A DNA stretch of 60,861 nt from an uncultured Burkholderiales bacterium. Lineage in GTDB: Bacteria; Pseudomonadota; Gammaproteobacteria; Burkholderiales; Eutrophovitaceae. The notes beneath the pieces are model-generated. The model ran no database searches. It saw only the letters and a program-made list of their open reading frames with translations, and was not told the DNA's origin. This document shows positions 1 to 9,707 of this stretch, piece by piece (within the stretch, counting starts at the first letter, position 1; the number at the start of each line of letters is the position of its first letter). The DNA lies in the NCBI GenBank assembly GCA_951812315.1, contig CATOSA010000031.1, positions 1 to 60,861 on the forward strand, given 5' to 3'. The position numbers and the translations under genes were made by a program.

Positions 1-46
1 ACCCGTCCAGTGGATCAGTGGGCGCTGGTCTGTGCGAACATGGCAT

Positions 47-64
47 GTGTAACCTGCGTGTAAC
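47..64 (+). promoter_or_regulatory. Putative Pho box upstream of pstS
   Basis: Two exact copies of GTGTAAC lie at 47-53 and 58-64, separated by 4 bases. This is the 7-4-7 direct-repeat geometry of PhoB binding sites. The site is about 90 bases upstream of the pstS start, where a phosphate-starvation promoter is expected. The repeat is seen directly. PhoB binding is inferred from the geometry and the downstream genes; no phoB or phoR is in the window. Confidence 0.6.
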
Positions 65-151
65 ATTGTTCCTCTATAACGACCTCCACGAAACGCGAGT
101 AACTGCAAATTCACTTTCGCAAACCCTCTTCGAAAATTCTTGGAGAAACGC

Positions 152-1202
152 ATGTATCTGACGAAACGAATTTCTTCCCGACTGCTCGGTCTCCGCTGCC
201 GTCGCATTCGGTTTTTCCGGTTCTGTGGCGGCGCGGGATTACATCAGCGTGGTTGGGTCATCCACAGTCTACCCGTTCGCGACCGTTGTTGCCGAAAACT
301 TCGGCAAGTCGACCCGATATAAAACACCGAAAATCGAATCTACCGGCTCCGGTGGTGGCCTCAAACTGTTCTGTGCCGGCATTGGTGTTAACCATCCGGA
401 CATCACGAATTCTTCGCGTGCCATCAAGGCAAGTGAAGTCAATATGTGCGCACAGAACGGTGTAGCCGACATTATTGAGGTCAAGATCGGCTACGACGGT
501 ATCGCAGTTGCGAACTCCAGAAAAGCGCAAAAAATGGACCTTTCCCGAAAGGATCTGTTCCTCGCACTGGCCAAGGACGTGCCGGATCCGGGCGGCGCAA
601 AACGCCTTGTCCCGAATCCGTACAAGACCTGGCGCGATGTCAATCGCAGCATGCCCAATGTCAAGATCGAAGTGCTCGGGCCGCCGCCGACCTCCGGTAC
701 GCGGGACGCATTCGTTGAGCTGGCTATGGAAGGCGGCTGCAAACAGATCGACTGGATCAAAGCGATGAAAAAGTCGGACAAGAAGAAATACAAGCAGGTC
801 TGCCATACTGTCCGCGAGGACGGGGCCTATGTCGAAGCAGGCGAAAATGACAACTTGATCGTCCAGAAACTGATTGCCAATCCCGACGCCTTCGGCGTAT
901 TTGGCTTCAGCTTCCTCGACCAGAACAGCGACAAAGTTCAGGGTTCCGCAATCGACGGTGTCAGCCCCGAGTTCGAGAGCATTGCCGATGGCAGCTATCC
1001 GGTATCGCGGCCGTTGTTCTTCTACGCCAAGAAAGCGCACGTTGGAGCAATTCCGGGCATGCAAGAGTATCTGGTCGAGTTCACCAGCGAGAAGGCTTTC
1101 GGAGAGGATGGCTATCTGTCTGACAGGGGCCTGATTCCGATGCCGTATGACGAGCGCAAGCAGTATTCGCAGTCGGCGAAGACCCTGCAGGCAATGAAAT
1201 AA
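152..1202 (+). CDS. pstS: Phosphate ABC transporter substrate-binding protein PstS (frame break in signal peptide)
   Basis: This is the periplasmic phosphate-binding protein that delivers phosphate to PstCAB. The mature part is open from 225 (as GTG) to the stop at 1200-1202 and contains the PstS-type start GSSTVYPF and the phosphate-loop region GPPPTSGTRDAF. The signal peptide is split: ATG at 152 reads MYLTKRISSRLLG in one frame, and from about 192 a second frame reads SAAVAFGFSGSVAA directly into the mature protein. One extra base near 185-192 explains this; repaired length is about 349 aa, normal for the family. It is first in pstSCAB. If the break were real, the product would lack its Sec signal and could not function. 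Confidence 0.9.
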
Positions 1203-1313
1203 CAAACAACTGTAGATAGATCATTATTGGAACTTCGTTGAAGGCGGCCGTGTAACCGGCCGCCTTCTATTTTGGTGTAGCCTTCGCAATTCATCCGGGG
1301 CAAACGTAGTTTG

Positions 1314-2693
1314 ATGTCTGTATCCACACTGATCATGGTTTTGCTGGCGTTGTCGTCGCTTGCTTACTACTTTGGGCAAAAGCGAGCCATGTCTGTCGTT
1401 GGCGGCAAAGTACGGCAGCTCCATTCACTACCCGCGTACAACGGCTTGTACGTAGCCTTGTGGTGCGGACTCCCGGCGCTATTAGTGGCTGGAGTCTGGT
1501 TGGCTTTCGAGGGAGGCATTATCGTCAACCTCGTGATTGCCGCTCTGCCGTCGGACATCATCGAGCAGGGGCCGGAGCGCATCACGCTTGTCATCAACGA
1601 AGTTCAGAATATCGTAAGCGGCAATATTTATGGCGAGCCGGGGCCGGCCATTCTCGCGGCAGCAGAACACTACAAGTCGTTACAGAGCACCAGCCATGGC
1701 GCACTGATCGGGTTCTCGCTGGCATTGGCCCTGGGAGCCGGAGGCATTGCACTGAAACAGATCAAGCCCCAGCTCAAAGCACGCAATACGGTCGAAGGCG
1801 CAGTCACCGGAATGCTGCTGATCAGCTCAACGATCGCAGTACTTACGACCATTGGAATCGTGCTGTCGGTGCTGTTTGAATCGATACGTTTTTTTCAGTC
1901 CGTGCCAATCACCGAGTTTCTTTTCGGGCTCGAATGGAGTCCGCAAACAGCGATACGCGCGGATCAGGTAGGCTCATCGGGGGCATTCGGTGCGGTGCCT
2001 TTGTTTGCGGGGACGATGTTGATCGCGTTTATTGCGATGCTGGTCGCAGTGCCAATCGGTTTGATGTCAGCGATTTACCTGTCTGAATACGCCAATGCCC
2101 AGTTTCGTGCTGTCGCCAAGCCGTTACTGGAAATCCTTGCGGGCATACCAACCGTCGTCTATGGCTTCTTTGCGGCGCTGACCGTAGCGCCGTTCATTCG
2201 CGACACCGGGGGACTGCTCGGCCTGGAAGTAGCGTCGGAAAGCGCACTGGCCGCCGGCCTGGTGATGGGGATCATGATCATTCCGTTCGTGTCGTCACTT
2301 TCCGACGATGTCATCAATGCGGTGCCGCAGGCGATGCGCGACGGTGCCTACGGTATTGGCGCGACGCCTTCCGAGACAGTCAAGCGGGTGATTATCCCTG
2401 CAGCACTTCCCGGTATCGTCGGTGGCATCCTGCTGGCAGTTTCCCGCGCCATCGGTGAAACCATGATTGTCGTAATGGCGGCCGGACTCGCTGCCAATCT
2501 GACAGCCAATCCCCTGGAGGCGGTGACGACGGTTACGGTGCAGATCGTGACCTTGTTAGTTGGTGATCAGGAGTTCGATTCTCCGAAAACGCTGGCTGCA
2601 TTTGCTCTGGGCCTGATGCTTTTTGTCGTAACGCTGATTCTCAACATTATCGCGCTATACATTGTGCGCAAATATAGAGAACAGTATGAGTAG
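1314..2693 (+). CDS. pstC: Phosphate ABC transporter permease PstC
   Basis: Inner-membrane permease half of the PstSCAB phosphate importer. It is 459 aa, longer than the roughly 320-aa E. coli protein, because of an N-terminal extension with extra hydrophobic segments before the typical core. The core begins around residue 185 (SVLFESIRFFQSVPITEFLFGLEW read in parts). The permease EAA-type loop is seen in DGAYGIGATPSETVKRVIIP. ATG at 1314 is preferred over the adjacent in-frame TTG at 1311. It lies about 110 bases after pstS and its stop overlaps the pstA start, so the two are probably translationally coupled. Confidence 0.93.
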   Translation: MSVSTLIMVLLALSSLAYYFGQKRAMSVVGGKVRQLHSLPAYNGLYVALWCGLPALLVAGVWLAFEGGIIVNLVIAALPSDIIEQGPERITLVINEVQNIVSGNIYGEPGPAILAAAEHYKSLQSTSHGALIGFSLALALGAGGIALKQIKPQLKARNTVEGAVTGMLLISSTIAVLTTIGIVLSVLFESIRFFQSVPITEFLFGLEWSPQTAIRADQVGSSGAFGAVPLFAGTMLIAFIAMLVAVPIGLMSAIYLSEYANAQFRAVAKPLLEILAGIPTVVYGFFAALTVAPFIRDTGGLLGLEVASESALAAGLVMGIMIIPFVSSLSDDVINAVPQAMRDGAYGIGATPSETVKRVIIPAALPGIVGGILLAVSRAIGETMIVVMAAGLAANLTANPLEAVTTVTVQIVTLLVGDQEFDSPKTLAAFALGLMLFVVTLILNIIALYIVRKYREQYE

Positions 2694-4011
2694 GCAGGGC
2701 ATGGAACCTTCAGAAAAGTTCGCAGCGCAAGGCCAGCGTAAACCCCTCGATATCATTCGGGCCGGTCTTGCCAAGCGCAATGCCGCCGAACTTCGTTTCA
2801 AAATCTATGGATTGATCGCGGTTGCCTCCGGGTTGCTGTTTCTGGTTCTTTTCTTCGCGACAATCATCGGCAATGGATATAGCGCTTTCCAGCAAACCAA
2901 GATCAATCTGGATCTGTATCTCGATGCCGAAGTCATCGATCCAGACGGCACGCGCGACCTTGATATTCTATCTGCTGCCAACTACGCGGCCATCGTCAGA
3001 TCCAGCCTGAGTGAACTGTTTCCCGACGTAGAAGGGCGACGCGATCGACGAGCACTAAGAGCACTTGTCGGGCGCGGTGCGACATTTGACCTCAGGCAGA
3101 TGGTCATGGATGACCCTGAGCTTGTCGGCGAGACGCTTTCGCTGTGGGTACCCGCCGACGATGATGTTGACATGTTGATGAAGGGGCACATCGACCGGAC
3201 CGCGGAAGAAGGCGCGCGCCGCCTGTCAAACAAGCAACTGGCCTGGATTGACCAACTCGAAGCAAATGGCCGGCTGGAACAGAAGTTCAACGTAGACTTC
3301 TTCACCAAGGGCGATTCGCGCGAACCGGAAAGCGCAGGCATTTGGGGCGCTGTCGTGGGTTCGTTCTACACGTTGATCGTGACGCTGCTGCTATCTTTTC
3401 CGCTTGGCGTAGCCGCTGCTGTCTATCTGGAAGAGTTCGCCCCGCAGAATCGCATTACCGACACCATCGAGGTGAACATCAACAACCTGGCGGCGGTACC
3501 GTCAATTGTGTTTGGACTACTGGGCCTCGCGGTATTCATTAACTTCTTCGGGCTGCCGCGCTCGGTGCCTCTCGTCGGTGGTCTGGTTCTGACATTGATG
3601 ACTTTGCCGACCATCATCATAGCGAGCCGCGCCGCGCTCAAGTCTGTGCCACCCTCCATCCGCGAGGCAGCACTGGGGGTGGGCGCATCACAACTGCAGA
3701 CTGTCATCATGCACGTATTTCCACTGGCATTGCCCGGCATGCTGACGGGCACCATCATTGGTATGGCACGGGCCCTCGGGGAGAGTGCGCCGCTGCTGAT
3801 GATTGGTATGGTTGCCTTTATCGTCGACATCCCACAGGGAATATTCGATCCCGCCGCCGTATTGCCGGTGCAGATCTATCTATGGGCGGACAGCCCGGAA
3901 CGGGCCTTTGTAGAGCGCACTTCTGCCGCAATCCTGGTGCTGCTGGGTTTCCTTATCGTCATGAATGCGCTCGCAGTGATGCTTCGTAAGCGTTTCGAGC
4001 GTCGCTGGTAA
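2686..4011 (+). CDS. pstA: Phosphate ABC transporter permease PstA
   Basis: Second permease subunit of the phosphate importer, 441 aa from ATG 2686, which lies inside the end of pstC (ATGAGTAG overlap). A long N-terminal region with one membrane segment and a roughly 150-residue extracytoplasmic part, as in long PstA forms, precedes the transport core. The core starts near IWGAVVGSFYTLIVTLLLSF. The coupling loop to PstB is visible in REAALGVGASQLQTVIMHVF. An alternative in-frame ATG is at 2701. It is 36 bases upstream of pstB. Confidence 0.93.
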   Translation: MSRQGMEPSEKFAAQGQRKPLDIIRAGLAKRNAAELRFKIYGLIAVASGLLFLVLFFATIIGNGYSAFQQTKINLDLYLDAEVIDPDGTRDLDILSAANYAAIVRSSLSELFPDVEGRRDRRALRALVGRGATFDLRQMVMDDPELVGETLSLWVPADDDVDMLMKGHIDRTAEEGARRLSNKQLAWIDQLEANGRLEQKFNVDFFTKGDSREPESAGIWGAVVGSFYTLIVTLLLSFPLGVAAAVYLEEFAPQNRITDTIEVNINNLAAVPSIVFGLLGLAVFINFFGLPRSVPLVGGLVLTLMTLPTIIIASRAALKSVPPSIREAALGVGASQLQTVIMHVFPLALPGMLTGTIIGMARALGESAPLLMIGMVAFIVDIPQGIFDPAAVLPVQIYLWADSPERAFVERTSAAILVLLGFLIVMNALAVMLRKRFERRW

Positions 4012-4047
4012 TATCCAACTAACCATGAAAGCTGAGGTCCAGGTCCA

Positions 4048-4926
4048 ATGAATACTGCAACGACACAGAGCCCACCGGGGGGAACCGTTCTGAAGACCGC
4101 GGTGGAGGTGGGACGAAGAGTGACGGTACCCCGTGATCACCGAGAGACGGCAGGCGACGTCAGAGTGGATAACCCTCGCATTCGCTGCAACAAAGTCAAT
4201 GTCTACTATGGCGACAACCATGCAGTCCACGACATCAATATCGATGTAGACCAGAACGAAATACTGGCGCTCATCGGCCCGTCAGGATGCGGCAAGACCA
4301 CATTCCTGCGCTGTATGAATCGAATGAATGACACCATCGCCAGTTGCCGGGTGCTGGGCGAGATTCTGGTCGATGGCGTGGACATCAATGGCAAGGACAT
4401 CGACGTTGTGCCATTGCGTGCCAGGATGGGCATGGTTTTCCAGAAGCCTAATCCGTTTCCGAAAAGTATTTTCGAGAATGTGGCGTTCGGGCCGCGCATT
4501 CATGGCCTTACGGCCAGCAAGGTGTATCTGGAAGAAATCGTCGTGACCAGTTTGCAGAAAGCAGGCCTGTGGAATGAGGTCAAGGACCGGCTTGAAGAGC
4601 CCGGCACTGGACTCTCGGGCGGCCAGCAGCAGCGCCTGTGTATCGCGCGCGCCATTGCGGTTCAGCCCGAGGTTATCCTGATGGACGAGCCTTGTTCCGC
4701 ACTCGATCCGATTGCCACCGCAGTGATCGAAAACCTGATGGTCGAACTGAGTGAGCACTATTCAATTTGTATTGTTACTCATTCGATGCAGCAGGCGGCG
4801 CGCGTGTCACGACGCACGGCGTTTTTTCACCTGGGCGACCTTATCGAAGTGGGCAAAACGAAAGAAATATTCGTCCGTCCGGGCCACCAGTTGACCGAGG
4901 ATTACATTACCGGTCGATTTGGTTGA
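4048..4926 (+). CDS. pstB: Phosphate ABC transporter ATPase PstB
   Basis: Cytoplasmic ATPase that powers phosphate import through PstCA. It is 292 aa, with a roughly 40-residue N-terminal extension before the usual start. Visible motifs are Walker A GPSGCGKT (77-84), the ABC signature LSGGQ (189-193) and Walker B VILMDE (209-214), followed by the switch His in TH. The C-terminus ends in DYITGRFG, a typical PstB ending. It is the last gene of the pst operon here; phoU, often next, is absent and the SDR gene follows after about 130 bases. Confidence 0.95.
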   Translation: MNTATTQSPPGGTVLKTAVEVGRRVTVPRDHRETAGDVRVDNPRIRCNKVNVYYGDNHAVHDINIDVDQNEILALIGPSGCGKTTFLRCMNRMNDTIASCRVLGEILVDGVDINGKDIDVVPLRARMGMVFQKPNPFPKSIFENVAFGPRIHGLTASKVYLEEIVVTSLQKAGLWNEVKDRLEEPGTGLSGGQQQRLCIARAIAVQPEVILMDEPCSALDPIATAVIENLMVELSEHYSICIVTHSMQQAARVSRRTAFFHLGDLIEVGKTKEIFVRPGHQLTEDYITGRFG

Positions 4927-5057
4927 TCTGCCCGACCGAGAACGGCCGGTAGACAACGCCAGGTAGACAAGGGGCGGTAGGCAATGGCGTCGGGGCAAGC
5001 ACCTCGAATTTGCCCATATACTTATGGCAGGTTCAACAAAACGAGGAGTAAGAAGAC

Positions 5058-5822
5058 GTGAAACCTGTTTGCCTGGTAGTTGGTGCCGGTGCCGGCATCG
5101 GCGGAAATGTTGCTATGCGCTTTGCAAGGGAGGGCTACCATACCGCGTTGTGCCGGCGTACCGATGAAGAGGGTTTGAACAAGCTGGTTGCCCGCATCGA
5201 GGAAGAGGGCGGTTCAGCGTCCGGTTACCTGCTCAATGCGGTCAAGGACGATAGCATCGAGGAGCGCATTGCGGCGATCGAAGCTGATGCCGGCCCGATC
5301 GAAGTCGTTATTTACAATCTTGGCGCGCAAATTGGCGACCGGGCGCTTGCGGATACGAATTACAAGGCGTTTGAACGCTGCTGGCGCATGGCAACTTTCG
5401 GGTTGTACAGGACCGCGTCAGTCGTTTGTCCGCTTATGGCCGAGCGAGGCAAGGGAACGATAATTGTGACGTCGTCGACTGCCGCTGTGCGCGGTAATAG
5501 CGGTCAACACGCGCACGCTGCCGCAATGGGCGGGCGGCGCATGCTGTGCCAATCACTCAACGCAGAGTTCGCCCCCAAGGGTGTTCACGTAGCTCACGTG
5601 CTGATCGACGGCTCGGTAGATGCGCCCGATACGCTGGGCAAATTGCTTGGACCTGAAAAATTTCAGGAGCTGCGCGAATCGCGCGGAATGGAGCACGACG
5701 GTCTGATTCTGCCTGCGAAGATTGCGGATACGTATTTTCACTTGGCTCAACAGCACCGGTCTGCGTGGACGCACGAGTTGGACATCCGCGCATTTTCCGA
5801 TTTGGCATGGTGGAATCACTGA
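5058..5822 (+). CDS. SDR-family protein with atypical active site
   Basis: Short-chain dehydrogenase/reductase fold, 254 aa, with a Rossmann glycine motif at the N-terminus (GAGAGIG) and the NLG segment of the central sheet. GTG 5058 is chosen because AGGAG lies just upstream. The SDR catalytic Ser is in TSSTAAV, but where YxxxK is expected the sequence reads HAAAM, so both catalytic Tyr and Lys are replaced. The C-terminal half matches a subgroup with a VAHVLIDG segment. Substrate is unknown, and it could be a non-catalytic or divergent SDR. It is convergent with the downstream hydrolase and shares a terminator with it. Confidence 0.85.
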   Translation: MKPVCLVVGAGAGIGGNVAMRFAREGYHTALCRRTDEEGLNKLVARIEEEGGSASGYLLNAVKDDSIEERIAAIEADAGPIEVVIYNLGAQIGDRALADTNYKAFERCWRMATFGLYRTASVVCPLMAERGKGTIIVTSSTAAVRGNSGQHAHAAAMGGRRMLCQSLNAEFAPKGVHVAHVLIDGSVDAPDTLGKLLGPEKFQELRESRGMEHDGLILPAKIADTYFHLAQQHRSAWTHELDIRAFSDLAWWNH

Positions 5823-5859
5823 GCGAGTCAAATATCGCGCCAGACATCATGTCAATAGC

Positions 5860-5888
5860 AAAAGGGTTTGCCTCACGCAAACCCTTTT
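5860..5888. terminator. Bidirectional intrinsic terminator
   Basis: AAAAGGGTTTGC (5860-5871) and GCAAACCCTTTT (5877-5888) form a perfect 12-bp stem with a 5-base loop. A-rich and T-rich ends let it act as a rho-independent terminator on either strand. It sits between the convergent SDR gene (ends 5822) and hydrolase gene (ends 5953), as expected for a shared terminator. Confidence 0.88.
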
Positions 5889-5952
5889 GACCATCAAAAG
5901 CACCAAAGCGGAAGTACGTTTTGCTTGCGCGCAGCCCAACGTCTATGTGTCG

Positions 5953-6696
5953 TTAACGGCTGCCTGCGCGCAGGGCCTTTACCGCTTCCTCGGTGGTAAT
6001 GACATCGTTCGCTATGAAGCGAAAATTCACCATCGCCGCGGCGTATCCATCACCTTCCGGCACTTTGGCTGCTGCGGTTGCATCGCTGACGACGGCGACT
6101 TCAAAGCCTTGCTCGAGCAGTTCGCGCAGGTGCGACTCGGTGCACAGATTGGCCGACATGCCGGCGAGAATGACGCGGTCTATTCCGCGCTTACGCAGTT
6201 GCAGGACCAGGTCATTGGTGTCTGGCCCATACATTTTGTGTGGACTGGTGACGATGGTCTTGCCGTCTTCAATGTAGGGCTTGTAATTCTCCAGCCAGTC
6301 AGCGCCTGAGCCCTCAAAGCCTTCCGTCGTTAGTGGGCCCGGTCGATCGAACATGCCGATGTTGTGCATCAGCACTTCCAATGCGCCTTCGAACTTCCAG
6401 CCGTGGTCGGTTGGATAGTAGTAGTGCGGGGAAATGAATACTTCGTAGCCATGTTGTTTGGCCGCTTTCAACAGCGAATCGATATTAGCCACGGTGTTGT
6501 TCGCTGTCATGCTCTCGCCGACAACACCCCAGGTCACGCCGTCCGGGCTCAGAAAGTCGTTTTGCGGGTCGGTAATCACAATTGCGGTGTTTCGCGAGTC
6601 GACTTCCATGCCGGGGTCCGGCAATGCAGCAGACGCGTCCATCCCAATGAACATCGGCACAAAGAGAGTTGCGGCAAGAGCGGTGATCGCTTTCAT
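5953..6696 (-). CDS. Exported isochorismatase-family cysteine hydrolase
   Basis: 247-aa member of the isochorismatase-like hydrolase family. The start at 6696 is chosen because GGAGGA lies about 6 bases upstream. A Sec-type signal peptide is visible (MKAITALAATLFVPMFIG, then ASAA), so the product is probably periplasmic. Catalytic-triad candidates are Asp in ITDPQNDF, Lys in TSPHKMYG and Cys in GMSANLCTESHLR, all present. The family cleaves amide or ester bonds of small molecules; the substrate here is unknown. The right-hand IS3-like element ends about 54 bases upstream of the start, so its native promoter may have been replaced or interrupted. Confidence 0.87.
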   Translation of the reverse strand: MKAITALAATLFVPMFIGMDASAALPDPGMEVDSRNTAIVITDPQNDFLSPDGVTWGVVGESMTANNTVANIDSLLKAAKQHGYEVFISPHYYYPTDHGWKFEGALEVLMHNIGMFDRPGPLTTEGFEGSGADWLENYKPYIEDGKTIVTSPHKMYGPDTNDLVLQLRKRGIDRVILAGMSANLCTESHLRELLEQGFEVAVVSDATAAAKVPEGDGYAAAMVNFRFIANDVITTEEAVKALRAGSR

Positions 6697-6796
6697 TTGA
6701 TGATCCTCCATCGTTAATGTTTGCTGGAGGTGTTACGGTACGTCAGAAGTGGACCCCGAAACTTGGACCCCCGCTTAAGTGAAATCTCCATGGGGT

Positions 6797-7642
6797 TCAG
6801 GCCGCGCTCTTCAACGCCGTTTGTTCGAAGTACACCGCATCGGGGGTACGCCGGTCAAGCCCAGTGTGACGACGCCGGGTATTGTAAAAACGAAAGTATT
6901 TGTCCAGTCCGGCGCGTAATGCCGCCAGCGTTTCATACGCGCGCAGATACACGTCTTCGTACTTCACACTGCGCCACAACCGTTCGACGAACACGTTGTC
7001 GATCCAGCGAGCCTTGCCGTCCATGCTGATCGTCACTTCGTGGTCCTTGAGAACGCGGGTGAACGCATCGGCCGTGAACTGCGTGCCCTGATCGGTGTTG
7101 AATATCTCGGGTGTACCGTAGCGAGGCAATGCCTCTTCGAGCGCCTCGACGCAAAAGTCGCTGTCCATCGTGTTCGACGCCCGCCACGAAAGCACCTTGC
7201 GCGTATGCCAGTGCATAATCGCCACGAGCTACATGAACCCCTTGGCCATCGGTAGATAACACATATCGCTCGCCCACACCTGGTTGGCCCGCGTGATTGT
7301 CATGTCCCTGAGCAAGTAAGGATAGATCTTGTGTCCCTTGTCTGGCGTGCTGGTGCGCCGCTTCGGCTACAGCGCCCTGATCTGCATCTGACGCATCAGC
7401 CGCTGTACGCGCTTACGATTGACCTGCAGCCCGCGTGTATCGAGTTCGTTGCGAATACGACGGCTTCCGTAGAACGGCAGCTCAAGGTGGATCTCGTCGA
7501 TCAGGCGCATCAGCTCAAGGTCTTCGGCTGACACCTGTGCGCCGCGATAGTACGCTGTGCAGCGTGCCACTCCGAGTAACTCGCAGCGGCGTGCCCTGGA
7601 CAGTTCGTGAGCGCTTTGAATCTGTGCTCGGCGCTCGCTCAC
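6797..7642 (-). pseudogene. IS3-family transposase OrfB, two in-frame TAG codons
   Basis: Integrase-core (DDE) transposase, about 281 codons in a single frame from GTG 7642. The first part matches the IS3 OrfB N-terminal helical domain (RRCELLGVARCTAYY, FYGSRRIRNELDTRG). The core reads FNTDQGTQFTADAFT, then RSVKYEDVYLRAY and the C-terminal RFYNTRRRHTGLD. TAG codons at 7367-7369 (after MQIRAL) and 7229-7231 (after MAKGFM) interrupt it. At both places I expect Tyr from family knowledge. No frameshift is needed, so these look like point nonsense mutations. Confidence 0.88.
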
Positions 7643-7930
7643 CGGTCGCGCCCGAGAAACTTTGACAGAAAATCTTTCTCCATCGTCAGTTGCCCGACCT
7701 TGGCGTGCAGCTTCTCGATTTCGCGTTCGGTGTGTTGCGCCTCAACTGCGTTGCCACCGAACACGTCCTCGGCACTATCGACCAGACGTTTCTTCCAGTC
7801 CTGGATCTGATTCGGGTGAACGTCGAACTGTTCAGCCAGCTCGGCCAGTGTGTGCTCGCCACGCACTGCGCCCAGTGCTACTTTGGCCTTGAAGCTCGCC
7901 GTGTGATTTCTTCTCTTTACTACGTGTCAT
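7639..7930 (-). pseudogene. IS3-family transposase OrfA, 5' frame break
   Basis: Helix-turn-helix DNA-binding subunit of the IS3 transposase. The intact part (75 codons from 7866) reads EHTLAELAEQFDVHPNQIQ, then a coiled region ending TMEKDFLSKFLGRDR. The likely true start is ATG at 7930 (MTRSKEKKSH). The frame from there runs off, and the expected TASFKAKVALGAVRG is in the neighbouring frame, so one extra base lies near 7902. Its end overlaps orfB by 4 bases, as needed for frameshift or coupled translation in this family. Confidence 0.82.
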
Positions 7931-8041
7931 CTTCGGATCCTCTCTGTGTCGTAAAAGAATAATCCATAAGATTTCACTTATCAGCTACATTTTGGTGTCC
8001 AGCCGTTGGGGTCCACCTCTCTGATGCCATGCTTCACCGAG

Positions 8042-9493
8042 CTAGATTACGAACATATCCACGAATTCGTGGACTGGCGTCGATGCGAGCTTGGTCGGGT
8101 TACTACACAGATCGAGAATCGCCTTTTGTTGCTTGGCCGGGAATCGGCGGGCCAGGTTGGTCCTGAATTTCTCGACGAGCACAGGCATGCCTTCCTTGCG
8201 GCGGCGCTTGTGGCCGATCGGATACTCGCAGACGATTTCGGCAAGTTTTTTCCCATCCTTGAACTCGACTGTGAGCGCATTGGCGATGGAACGTTTTTTC
8301 GGATCGTGATAGTCCTTCGTGAACCGCTTGTCCTCGACGCAGACGATCTTGTCACGCAGCTTGTCGATCCGTGGATCCGATGCGACCGCGTCTTCGTAAT
8401 CTGAAGCGGTAAGACGGCCGAAGATGATTGGCACCGCGACCATGTACTGGATGCAGTGATCACGGTCGGCCGGATTATTGAGCGGACCTTTCTTGTCGAT
8501 GATGCGAATGCAGGCCTCATGCGTGCGAATCGTGATCTTCTTGATGTCTTCCGGTTTGCGGCCGGACTTTGCCAGTTGCCGATGAATGTCCATCGCGCAT
8601 TCCACCGCTGTCTGCGAATGAAATTCGGCAGGAAAAGATATCTTGAACAAGACGTTTTCCATGACGTAGCTGCCGTAGGTGCGCTGAAACTTGAACGGCT
8701 TGCCTTTGAACAATACGTCGTAGAAACCCCAGCCTTTTGCCGTAAGCACCGATGGATAGCCCATTTCGCCGGTTTTTGCCATTAATGCCAGGCGCACCGC
8801 GCGGCTGGTCGCGTCGCCGGCAGCCCAGCTCTTTCGGGAACCGGTGTTGGGTGCGTGCCGGTAGGTACGCAAGGACTGTCCGTCGACCCAGGCAAGAGAA
8901 ACCGCGTTGATGATTTCCTCTTTTGACAATCCAAGCATGTTTGCCACAACAGCCGTCGATGCGACTTTCACCAGCACGACGTGGTCGAGGCCGACTTTGT
9001 TGAAGCTGTTCTCAAGTGCGATACAGCCCTGAATTTCGTGCGCCTTGATCATGCCAGTGAGCACGTCGCGCATGGTGAGAGGCTTTTTCCCTGCGGCAAC
9101 GGCGTTGCGCGACAACCAGTCTGCCATAGCGAGGATTCCGCCCAGATTGTCGGACGGATGTCCCCATTCCGCGGCCAGCCAGGTGTCGTTGAAGTCCAGC
9201 CAGCGAATCATCGCACCGATATTGAACGCGGCCTGCACCGGATCGAGCTGGAACTGCGTGCCCGGCACTTTTGCGCCATTCGGAACGACGGTACCCGGCA
9301 CGATCGGCCCGAGCAGTTTGGTACAGGCCGGATATTCGAGCGCTTCGAGCCCGCAGCCCAATGTGTCCATCAGGCAGTAACGGGCAGTTTCGTACGCCTG
9401 CTTGCTGTCGATTTTCGATTTCGAAACGTAGTTGGCAATATCGGCGAGGACTTGGTCGGGCTTTGGCCGAACGTTGGAGATGTGTGCAGACAT
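8042..9493 (-). CDS. prpD: 2-methylcitrate dehydratase PrpD
   Basis: MmgE/PrpD-family dehydratase that converts 2-methylcitrate to 2-methyl-cis-aconitate in propionate catabolism. It is 483 aa, the length of the E. coli enzyme. Family segments include [32 protein letters not shown] and [15 protein letters not shown]. It is the last gene of the minus-strand prpB-prpC-prpD series. It is separated from prpC by 277 bases that include a simple repeat, so it may have its own promoter. An aconitase for the next step is not in the window. Confidence 0.95.
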   Translation of the reverse strand: MSAHISNVRPKPDQVLADIANYVSKSKIDSKQAYETARYCLMDTLGCGLEALEYPACTKLLGPIVPGTVVPNGAKVPGTQFQLDPVQAAFNIGAMIRWLDFNDTWLAAEWGHPSDNLGGILAMADWLSRNAVAAGKKPLTMRDVLTGMIKAHEIQGCIALENSFNKVGLDHVVLVKVASTAVVANMLGLSKEEIINAVSLAWVDGQSLRTYRHAPNTGSRKSWAAGDATSRAVRLALMAKTGEMGYPSVLTAKGWGFYDVLFKGKPFKFQRTYGSYVMENVLFKISFPAEFHSQTAVECAMDIHRQLAKSGRKPEDIKKITIRTHEACIRIIDKKGPLNNPADRDHCIQYMVAVPIIFGRLTASDYEDAVASDPRIDKLRDKIVCVEDKRFTKDYHDPKKRSIANALTVEFKDGKKLAEIVCEYPIGHKRRRKEGMPVLVEKFRTNLARRFPAKQQKAILDLCSNPTKLASTPVHEFVDMFVI

Positions 9494-9707
9494 TTAGTCG
9501 TTTTCCAGTTTAAAAAAGTTGGTTAAGCAAAGAGATACAACTACGCAGTGAAAAGAAATTGCTGACAATCCTGATGGCAACAGCTGATCGAAACAGCTGA
9601 TGGAAACCAAGGAGCAGATCCGTACAATCGTTACTTCCCTGTGCGTTGCGCCGGGTCAGGTTCCAGGAACACACCCGGTCTACGACGCATTCAGGATGTT
9701 GTTGAAC

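Larger units (their letters stand above)
6750..8015 (-). mobile_element. Decayed IS3-family insertion sequence
   Basis: The element is bounded by inverted ends TGGACCCC (6750-6757) and GGGGTCCA (8008-8015). The similarity of the ends continues inward to a shared TAAGTGAAATCT. It encodes the IS3 arrangement orfA and orfB on the minus strand, overlapping at 7639-7642. The bases flanking the ends show no obvious target duplication, suggesting an old insertion or loss of a flank. Both ORFs are damaged, so it is probably not autonomous. It sits 27 bases beyond the prpD stop. Confidence 0.88.

Noticed and set aside
258..1205. 315-codon open frame on the minus strand across pstS
   Set aside because: It mirrors the pstS coding frame, has no family resemblance, and pstS is clear on the plus strand.
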